From Bacteroidales bacterium (lineage in GTDB: Bacteria > Bacteroidota > Bacteroidia > Bacteroidales > UBA932): a stretch of 9,326 nucleotides of DNA. Position 1 is the stretch's first letter. Every line of letters starts with the position of its first letter. The stretch is from contig JAAZCF010000095.1 of assembly GCA_012513425.1 (NCBI GenBank), forward strand, positions 1-9,326. The letters are read 5' to 3'. Shown piece after piece: positions 1 to 5,645 of this stretch. The notes under the pieces are model-generated. The model had not been told where the DNA came from and did no database searches. It saw nothing but the letters and a program-made list of their open reading frames with translations. Made by a program: the position numbers and the translations under genes.

Positions 1-508
1 CACTAAATGGACCGACAATTCCAGCCGCCTCTAGTTGATCAATTAATCGGCCGGCTTTATTGTAGCCAATGCCCAATTTGCGCTGCAGCAATGAAGTTGA
101 GCCTTGCTGGCTTTGAACCACGATTTTGGCAGCATCTTCAAAAAGCTTATCTCTTTTGTGCAAATCTACCCCACCGGCAGTCTCGCCTTCTTCATCATCT
201 ACTTCCGGCAAAAAGAAAGCATGTTCGTAGCCATGTTGCTTACCAATAAATTTGGTGATTCTGTCAACCTCTTCTGTGTCAATGAGGGCACATTGGACAC
301 GTGTAGTTTCGATTCCCGGATAGCTAACAAGCATATCTCCGCGGCCTATCAATCGGTTGGCACCAGGCTGGTCAAGAATTGTTTTAGAGTCAACTGATGA
401 ATAAGTTTTAAACGCTATTCGAGAGATAAAGTTTGCTTTGATATTACCTGTAATAACATCTGTCGTCGGTCTTTGTGTCGCTAAAACAACATGTAGACCA
501 GCTGCACG

Positions 509-511
509 TCA
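509..511 (-). other. In-frame TGA within the ftsK motor domain
   Basis: The plus-strand bases tca read TGA on the ftsK strand, between an AAG (Lys610) and a CGT (Arg). Both sides translate into highly conserved FtsK motor sequence in the same frame, so the stop is an isolated lesion rather than the natural end. The base after the stop is C, a context known to favour readthrough in E. coli, but nothing else here indicates programmed recoding. Confidence 0.85.
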
Positions 512-1627
512 CTTTTGAGCTAAACGAGCGATAGGCTCTTCAACTTCGCGACCTGCGGACATAAGCAGATCTGCAAACTCATCGATGATTACAACAATAT
601 ATGGCAGATAGACATGACCTTTCAGCGGGTTGAGCTTTCTATTCAAGAACTTTTCATTGTAAGCAGTAATCTTCCTTTCTCCTGCGGCTCGAAGTAACTC
701 ATAGCGATTATCCATCTCAATACACAAGCTTTTCAACGTACGAACCACTTTATTTGTATCTGTGATAATTGCTTCCTCCTCGTCAGGGAGCTTGGCCAAA
801 TAATGCTTTTCAAGGGCATTATAAAAATCCAGCTCAACCTTTTTAGGATCCACCATCACAAACTTCAATTCGCAAGGATGCTTGGCAAACAAAAGTGATG
901 TAATAATAGAGTTCAAACCAACTGACTTTCCTGTTCCTGTAGCTCCAGCAACCAATAGATGTGGCATTTTTGCCACATCCAAAAAGAATGGTTCATTTGT
1001 TACTGTAATACCCAATGCCACCGGCAGTTCCATTTGAGAGCTCTGCTCTATGAAGGCCTGAGAATTGAGAATTGCCTTAAGAGGCACTATGCTCGGCTTA
1101 TTATTAGCCACCTCTATTCCAATGGCATCTGAAAGTGTGAGCACCCTCACGCCTTTGGCTCCCAGAGAAATAGCAATATCTTCCTCCAATTTTTTAACAG
1201 TAGCAATACGAATACCTTCTGCGAGTCTGATGCGATACAAAGTGACTGTTGGGCCTCTTTTGGCTGCGATGCTATCAACCTTGATCTTATAACTATTTAA
1301 AGCATTGACAATTCTTACTTTGTTCTTTTCAAGCTCTTCTCTTGAGACCTCATACTGCTTGCTGCGATAATCATCAAGCATGCTCATTGAAGGAAATTGA
1401 AAGCTGGATAAATCTAATCTGGGATCATAAATGTGAGCCTTATCGTCATCTGAGAGATTTGCCAGATAGTCGTGTTCATTACTCTCTATCACAAGTTCCA
1501 CAGATTCAGCATCTGTTGATGGCTCAGGCTCAGGCTTTGAAGATTCATTTAGATAATCATCTTCAATTTCTAATGATATAGCTTCAGTTTCTAATTCTTC
1601 TTTCTCTGACTCAGCTTCATTATCAGC

Positions 1628-1690
1628 CTCATCTTCCTCATCTTCCTCATTGTCCTCATTTTCATCTTCATTCTTTTCATCGGCATCATC
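1628..1690 (-). repeat. Low-complexity repeat coding for the acidic FtsK linker
   Basis: Imperfect tandem copies of a CTCATCTTC-like unit on the plus strand encode alternating Glu/Asp/Asn on the ftsK strand (roughly residues 218-238). It lies between the membrane domain and the motor, the part of FtsK that varies most in length and composition. It is part of the gene, not a separate element, and is a plausible slippage-prone tract. Confidence 0.6.
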
Positions 1691-2343
1691 AACAGACATG
1701 AGTGGCTTTTCTTTATGGAACGTACAATAGAGAAATTTATCAAACCAAAGAGCCACTTTTTTGGTCAACAGAATAAGCCATATAAATAGCAAAAAAGCTA
1801 AAACTGCTCCCGCGCCAAACGGCCCAACCACACTTGTAAGCCAAAGATTGGCCAGATTACCATATGAGCCGCCAATACCGCTAGGAAGCAGTAAACCACT
1901 CTGGAAAAATGAAGAGAAATAGGCTGCAATTACTGAGAAAAGAATACATCCGAATAAGTTAATTATAAAGGCTCTGAAAATTTTAACACGCCTGATGCGG
2001 AAACAAGCAATAGCAAGTAAACCCATGAAGATAGGCAGAAAGAAAGCTCCCAAACCGAATAATTTAGAAACTAAAAAATCCGCCCACTCAAAGCCAAGTT
2101 TGCCGCAAATATTATCAGCTCTCACATAGGCATTCCACATCACTTCGTTGGTCTTTATGCTTTGATCAACATTCCAACTAAAAGCATAAGAAACAAGAGC
2201 AGCAGTAGTAAAAATACAAACAAAAGTAAAAATCACACCGGCGACTATCCTGATAACACTTCTTTGCTCATCAGAAAAACGCTTGCGATTTTTAGACTTC
2301 TTTTTTGAAGATTTTTTTTTGCTACCTGACTTTGACGCCATAG

Positions 2344-2970
2344 TTATTTTCTTCTTTTCTTGTTGAACTTTCTATTGGCAAGATTTCTGCCATTTTGGTT
2401 TCCAATACCCGGACGAGAAAAATCTCCGGTAATTGGGCCTAAATCAATCCCTTCAGGAACCTTCAGCTTTCCTTCAGACAATAATTCCATATCTTTAAAT
2501 ATTGTCTCATCAGCAACATTATCTTTATTCCAGATAAGATATTGTTGACGCATATAGAGAGCGAGCAGACGTATTAAATCTCTGCGGACATCTTCCCCTT
2601 TTTCACAATCCACAATGAGACCTATCATATTTTGAATATTACGGCCATAGCAACTCATTCGAATAGGAGTTTTGCTATACTCAATGGGGTCGGGCTTTGT
2701 CTGTTGAACTTCTTTAATAGGAGCTTCATAAGGCGCATCAACGTCAAGTTGATAATCTGTGATGATATGCGCATGATCCCAAAGCTTGCGTTTTGAATCA
2801 GGATAGTCTCTAAGCTGTGGGTTCAGAGTGTTCATAACATTAACCACTGCCTGGGCTTGTTCCGTGCGCTTTGCCTTATCTTCGATGTAACATACCTGCT
2901 CCATCATCTTTTGAACATGTCTTCCATATTCAGGCAAAATAAGTTTTTCTCTTTGTGTATTGTAATCCAT
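2344..2970 (-). CDS. DUF4290 domain-containing protein
   Basis: A 208-aa soluble protein with no signal peptide or membrane segment, recognised as DUF4290, a family known from Bacteroidota with no established function. The features I rely on are the opening MDYNTQREKLILPEYGRHVQ, the central SCYGRNIQNMI, the RRDLIRLLALYMRQQYLIWNKD stretch, and a basic Arg/Lys-rich tail after an Asn/Gly-rich segment. An upstream in-frame ATG at 3009 would give 13 more residues, but it would overlap the divergent rfbD start and swallow the promoter box at 2975-2982. The start at 2970 matches the usual family N-terminus, so I chose it. The stop is 2 bp before the ftsK ATG, so the two are almost certainly co-transcribed and perhaps translationally coupled. 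The basic tail suggests nucleic-acid or ribosome contact, but that is only inference. Confidence 0.9.
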   Translation of the reverse strand: MDYNTQREKLILPEYGRHVQKMMEQVCYIEDKAKRTEQAQAVVNVMNTLNPQLRDYPDSKRKLWDHAHIITDYQLDVDAPYEAPIKEVQQTKPDPIEYSKTPIRMSCYGRNIQNMIGLIVDCEKGEDVRRDLIRLLALYMRQQYLIWNKDNVADETIFKDMELLSEGKLKVPEGIDLGPITGDFSRPGIGNQNGRNLANRKFNKKRRK

Positions 2971-2974
2971 GTTG

Positions 2975-2982
2975 CAAATATA
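2975..2982 (-). promoter_or_regulatory. Promoter -7 box for DUF4290-ftsK, nearly leaderless
   Basis: On the minus strand this reads TATATTTG, a full match to the Bacteroides -7 consensus TAnnTTTG. Only four bases (CAAC) separate it from the ATG at 2970, so transcription should begin at or within a base or two of the start codon. A clear -33 TTTG is not visible; a weak TTTA lies upstream. Confidence 0.55.
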
Positions 2983-2985
2983 GTT

Positions 2986-2993
2986 TATCTTTG
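2986..2993 (+). promoter_or_regulatory. Promoter -7 box for rfbD
   Basis: The sequence TATCTTTG fully matches TAnnTTTG and lies 10 bases before the ATG at 3004. It sits back to back with the DUF4290 box, with only 3 bp between them, so the two promoters must share or compete for polymerase footprint. No convincing -33 box is seen at the expected distance. Confidence 0.5.
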
Positions 2994-3003
2994 TGTTAGT
3001 AAA

Positions 3004-3882
3004 ATGCAAAAGATGAGAAATATTCTAGTAACCGGCTCATGCGGCCAATTAGGTAGCGAAATTCGCAGACTTTCTGAAAATAATGAAAATAACTATATTT
3101 TCACTGATTATCTTGCAGCTGATGGCATCGAATCATTGGACATTTGCCATCAAACAGCTGTTGAACAGATAGTTAAGCAGCGCAACGTAGGCACAATCAT
3201 CAACTGCGCAGCATACACTGATGTAGAAGGAGCTGAAGACAATCCTGATGCATGTTATAAAATCAACTGCGAGGGAGTCAGATGTCTTGCCAAAGCTGCG
3301 CTGGAAACTGATGCCTCACTCATTCAAATATCTACTGATTTTGTGTTTGACGGCAGCAAAAAGAGCCCTTACTGCGAGCAAGACTCTCCAAATCCACTCT
3401 CAATTTATGGAAAAAGCAAACTGGCCTCTGAGCAAGCCATGATGGAGGTTGGCTGCAAAGGTGTAATTATTCGCACTTCGTGGCTTTATTCACCCTATGG
3501 AAAAAACTTCGTTAAAACCATGCTATCATTGGGAGCTTCTCGCAAAGCTATTTCAGTCGTTAATGACCAAATAGGCAGTCCTACCTATGCAGCAGACCTT
3601 GCCGAAGCAATAATAAAAATGCTGCCAATATCTGGTCTCAAGCAATGCGAAATATATCACTTCAGCAACGAAGGCAGCTGTAGTTGGAATGATTTCGCCT
3701 CCGAAATTATGCATCAAGCTGAACTAACATGCATTGTAAACCCTGTTTCTTCAGCAGATTATCGTCAAAAAGCAGTGCGTCCTAGTTATTCGTATATGGA
3801 CAAAACTAAAATTGCCACTGAATTTAATGTAAAACTTAAACGATGGCAAGAGTCTTTGGCTGAATGCCTTCAAAGAATGTGA
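3004..3882 (+). CDS. rfbD: dTDP-4-dehydrorhamnose reductase
   Basis: Catalyses the last step of dTDP-L-rhamnose synthesis, reducing dTDP-4-dehydro-L-rhamnose with NAD(P)H in the cytoplasm; the product feeds rhamnose into surface polysaccharides. The 292-aa product shows an N-terminal Rossmann fold with TGSCGQLG (10-17), the NCAAYTDVEGAE block (68-78), STDFVFDG (110-117), the short-chain dehydrogenase pair Tyr135/Lys139 in YGKSK, RTSWLYSPYGKNF (157-169), the GSPTYAADLA segment (191-200) and the C-terminal RPSYSYMDKTKI (259-270). Length is normal for the family. Open frame extends upstream to 2857, but that would run through the divergent gene and promoter, so it is rejected. The ATG at 3013 (MRNILVTG) is an equally reasonable start and the more typical N-terminus. 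rfbA, rfbB and rfbC are not adjacent, which is common for stand-alone rfbD in Bacteroidales. It ends in tandem TGA TGA, 3 bp from the end of the convergent small gene. Confidence 0.95.
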   Translation: MQKMRNILVTGSCGQLGSEIRRLSENNENNYIFTDYLAADGIESLDICHQTAVEQIVKQRNVGTIINCAAYTDVEGAEDNPDACYKINCEGVRCLAKAALETDASLIQISTDFVFDGSKKSPYCEQDSPNPLSIYGKSKLASEQAMMEVGCKGVIIRTSWLYSPYGKNFVKTMLSLGASRKAISVVNDQIGSPTYAADLAEAIIKMLPISGLKQCEIYHFSNEGSCSWNDFASEIMHQAELTCIVNPVSSADYRQKAVRPSYSYMDKTKIATEFNVKLKRWQESLAECLQRM

Positions 3883-3885
3883 TGA

Positions 3886-4062
3886 TTATTTAATTCTTTC
3901 TCTCAAAAAAAAGAAATAGAGTAAAAGGCCAAGCCAACTAAAATATAATAGAAGGATAGCTATTATCACTTTCCAAATCAATTGCATTGTTTTGTTTTTA
4001 AACAAGTCATAAACGCACCAAACACAAAGGATAACGCCAATGATGTAAATAATGATAGCCAT
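3886..4062 (-). CDS. Small two-helix membrane protein, PLDc_N-like
   Basis: A 58-aa open frame, ATG at 4062 to TAA at 3886-3888, filling the gap after rfbD. The product has two hydrophobic segments: residues about 3-19 (after MAIIIYIIG) and about 31-53 (ending SWLGLLLYFFFL), separated by a short polar DLFKNKT turn and closed by a basic RERIK tail. This pattern (short helix, charged turn, second helix with a W-x-G-L-x-x-Y core, basic end) resembles the small stand-alone proteins annotated in Bacteroidota as phospholipase D N-terminal (PLDc_N) domain proteins, whose function is unknown. It has no catalytic HKD motif and is not an enzyme. It is convergent with rfbD with a 3-bp gap and divergent from the esterase gene. 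Codons read as real protein, with low-frequency Trp and Cys and no low-complexity runs except the Phe stretch. Coding status is fairly sure; family is tentative. Confidence 0.72.
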   Translation of the reverse strand: MAIIIYIIGVILCVWCVYDLFKNKTMQLIWKVIIAILLLYFSWLGLLLYFFFLRERIK

Positions 4063-4141
4063 AGATATATTATTCTAATAAAGATTGGATAAAATTATAT
4101 TTTTTGACGTATTTCTGCAAGTTTCTTAAATAAAAAAGTGT

Positions 4142-4149
4142 TACTTTTA
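4142..4149 (+). promoter_or_regulatory. Likely -7 promoter box for the esterase operon
   Basis: TACTTTTA matches TAnnTTTG at all but the last base and lies 29 bases before the ATG at 4179, which would give a short AT-rich leader. The 116-bp region 4063-4178 is otherwise very AT-rich, shows no hairpin or clear operator, and must hold the start signals of both the esterase operon and the divergent small gene. No convincing -33 box was found. Confidence 0.4.
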
Positions 4150-4178
4150 CATTATATATCTACAACTAATTTATACCT

Positions 4179-5633
4179 ATGAAAGCAAAAGTTTATTCAC
4201 TTGCAGTCCTACTCATGGTTATGGTAGGGTGCCAGACTCAACAGTTGCAAAATCCTGTTCTTACCATAGAAGGTGGTCAGGTTCAGGGTGTCTTCGCAGA
4301 CGATAATCCTGATGTTTATGTTTATCGCGGCATTCCTTATGCAGCTCCACCTCTTGGAGATCTAAGATGGAAAGCTCCTCAACCAGTAGTTCCATGGGAT
4401 GGCGTTAAGGTTTGTGATCAATTTGAGCATCCTAGCTATCAAGCAGTTCATTATCCAGGCGGATATACTACAGAATGGGGTTATGGTGCAGAATCTAATT
4501 CAAGTGAGGATTGCCTTTATTTGAATGTTTGGACAAAAGCTCCTAATAAGATTGATGCTAAACTTCCTGTTGCCCTTTGGATTCATGGTGGCGGATACAG
4601 AGAAGGTTGGGGCTCAGAGCCAGAGTTTGATGGTCAAGAATGGGGTGCTAAAGATGTAGTATTGGTTTCTATCAACTACCGTCTAGGCGTTTTCGGTTTC
4701 TTGACTCACCCAGAGCTTTCAGCTAAAAGTCCAAATGGTGTTTCAGGTAACTATGGTATCCTTGACCAAATTGAAGCTCTTAAATGGATTAACAAAAATA
4801 TCGCACAATTTGGTGGTGACCCTGAAAATGTTACAATTTTCGGACAAAGTGCAGGTGCAGGTAGCGTTAAGACTCTTTGCGCTTCTCCTCTCACAGAAGG
4901 TTTGTTTGACAAAGCCATCATTATGAGCGGCGGCGGTCTTGCTCTTCCTAACCATGATGTTCCTGCAAGAGAGCAATTGCCACTTTCTGCATATGAGCAA
5001 CAAACTAAAGAAGTAATGGATTGGGCAGGTTATACAGATCTTGCAAAGATGCGCAGAGCTTCTACTGAGATGTTATACACTGCTGCCAGCTATTATTCAG
5101 CAGTCACAGGCAAAAGAGGCAGTGTTACTGGTTCTCCTGTAGCTGAAGGTTATGTACTTCCACAAGGCTTTGATGCTGCAGCTATTGATGGCTCACTTCA
5201 CAATGTTCCTTATATGATTGGCTACACACTCAACGATATGGGCAGTATGTCTAAAGGTATCATTGATTTTTGCGTAAATCGTGAGCAGGTCGGTAATAAA
5301 GCATGGGCTTATGAGTTTGCACGTCCTCTTCCAGATGATGGTTCAGAACCTACTGTTACAGCTCGTCTTAAAGGTGCATTCCACTCTTCTGACCTTTGGT
5401 TCGTATTCAAATCCTTGAAACATTGTTGGCGTCCTTGGACTCAGGGTGACTGGGATCTTTCTGAAAAGATGTTGACAGCTTGGACCAACTTTGCTAAATA
5501 CAGCGACCCTAATGGTCCTGATGGTGGAGAATGGACTCCTTGCACTCAAGATAACAATAATTTGATGCTTTTTAAACTCGATTCTTCTGATGTTGAAAAC
5601 TCTGAAATGGGTGCTCCTATCGTAGCCGAGTGA
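4179..5633 (+). CDS. Type-B carboxylesterase (COesterase family), probable lipoprotein
   Basis: An alpha/beta hydrolase that cleaves carboxylic esters. The 484-aa product begins with a basic start and hydrophobic core ending in MVGC (Cys18), a near-canonical lipobox with Met at -3, so it is probably a lipid-anchored envelope protein. Visible motifs: RGIPYAAPPLGDLRW (50-64), the second type-B signature EDCLYLNVW (110-118), oxyanion-hole HGGGY (136-140), and the first signature from FGGDPENVTI into GQSAG (211-226) with nucleophile Ser224. The likely acid is Asp353 in GYTLNDMG, where many relatives have Glu, and the likely base is His402 in FHSSDLWFVF. The C-terminal helix and the WTPC/LMLF end are typical, and length is normal. 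It lies 12 bp before the tandem CE1 esterase gene and shares its direction, so the two probably form an operon. T-ending codons (CTT, GTT, CCT, GGT) look frequent compared with ftsK, suggesting strong expression. Substrate is not determinable; esterified plant polysaccharide or phenolic esters are the best guess from its neighbour. Confidence 0.9.
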   Translation: MKAKVYSLAVLLMVMVGCQTQQLQNPVLTIEGGQVQGVFADDNPDVYVYRGIPYAAPPLGDLRWKAPQPVVPWDGVKVCDQFEHPSYQAVHYPGGYTTEWGYGAESNSSEDCLYLNVWTKAPNKIDAKLPVALWIHGGGYREGWGSEPEFDGQEWGAKDVVLVSINYRLGVFGFLTHPELSAKSPNGVSGNYGILDQIEALKWINKNIAQFGGDPENVTIFGQSAGAGSVKTLCASPLTEGLFDKAIIMSGGGLALPNHDVPAREQLPLSAYEQQTKEVMDWAGYTDLAKMRRASTEMLYTAASYYSAVTGKRGSVTGSPVAEGYVLPQGFDAAAIDGSLHNVPYMIGYTLNDMGSMSKGIIDFCVNREQVGNKAWAYEFARPLPDDGSEPTVTARLKGAFHSSDLWFVFKSLKHCWRPWTQGDWDLSEKMLTAWTNFAKYSDPNGPDGGEWTPCTQDNNNLMLFKLDSSDVENSEMGAPIVAE

Positions 5634-5645
5634 TAATAGTTTCTT

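Larger units (their letters stand above)
1..2341 (-). pseudogene. ftsK: DNA translocase FtsK/SpoIIIE, interrupted by an in-frame TGA and cut by the window edge
   Basis: FtsK is a membrane-anchored hexameric ATPase that pumps chromosomal DNA through the division septum. Seen from the start at 2341: a Lys/Ser-rich cytoplasmic tail (residues 1-28), about four membrane segments (30-52, 92-114, 122-144, and 166-193, perhaps a pair), an acidic linker (about 218-260), then the motor with Walker A GATGTGKS (466-473) and Walker B IVVIIDE (582-588). Residue 611 is TGA (509-511), just after RLAQK. The same frame then continues without a shift for 169 more codons to position 2, with the conserved RAAGLHVVLATQRP, GNIKANF and GRGDML motifs and a gamma winged-helix end (QRKLGIGYNKAGRLIDQLEAAG). 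Only the last few tens of residues lie outside. Family members usually have Gly, Ala or Ser at the stop position, so a single base change such as GGA or TCA to TGA explains it. It is the second gene of an operon, starting 2 bp after the DUF4290 stop. Whether this is a true nonsense mutation or a sequencing/consensus error cannot be told here. Family assignment is certain; broken status is moderately sure. Confidence 0.9.

Noticed and set aside
104..397. Open frame on the plus strand across the 3' part of ftsK
   Set aside because: It is fully antisense to conserved FtsK motor sequence and its translation shows no recognisable family.
509..511. UGA reassigned to glycine, as in Gracilibacteria and Absconditabacteria, or to tryptophan
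   Set aside because: rfbD ends in TGA TGA and the carboxylesterase ends in TGA exactly where their families end, and no other gene here has an internal TGA. Gene content is Bacteroidales, which use the standard code.
509..511. Selenocysteine at the ftsK TGA
   Set aside because: FtsK relatives have Gly, Ala or Ser here, not Cys. The position is not catalytic, and no obvious SECIS-like hairpin follows the codon.
2857..3003. N-terminal extension of rfbD
   Set aside because: It overlaps the divergent DUF4290 coding region and both promoter boxes. Family members start right at the Rossmann strand, as found with ATG 3004 or 3013.
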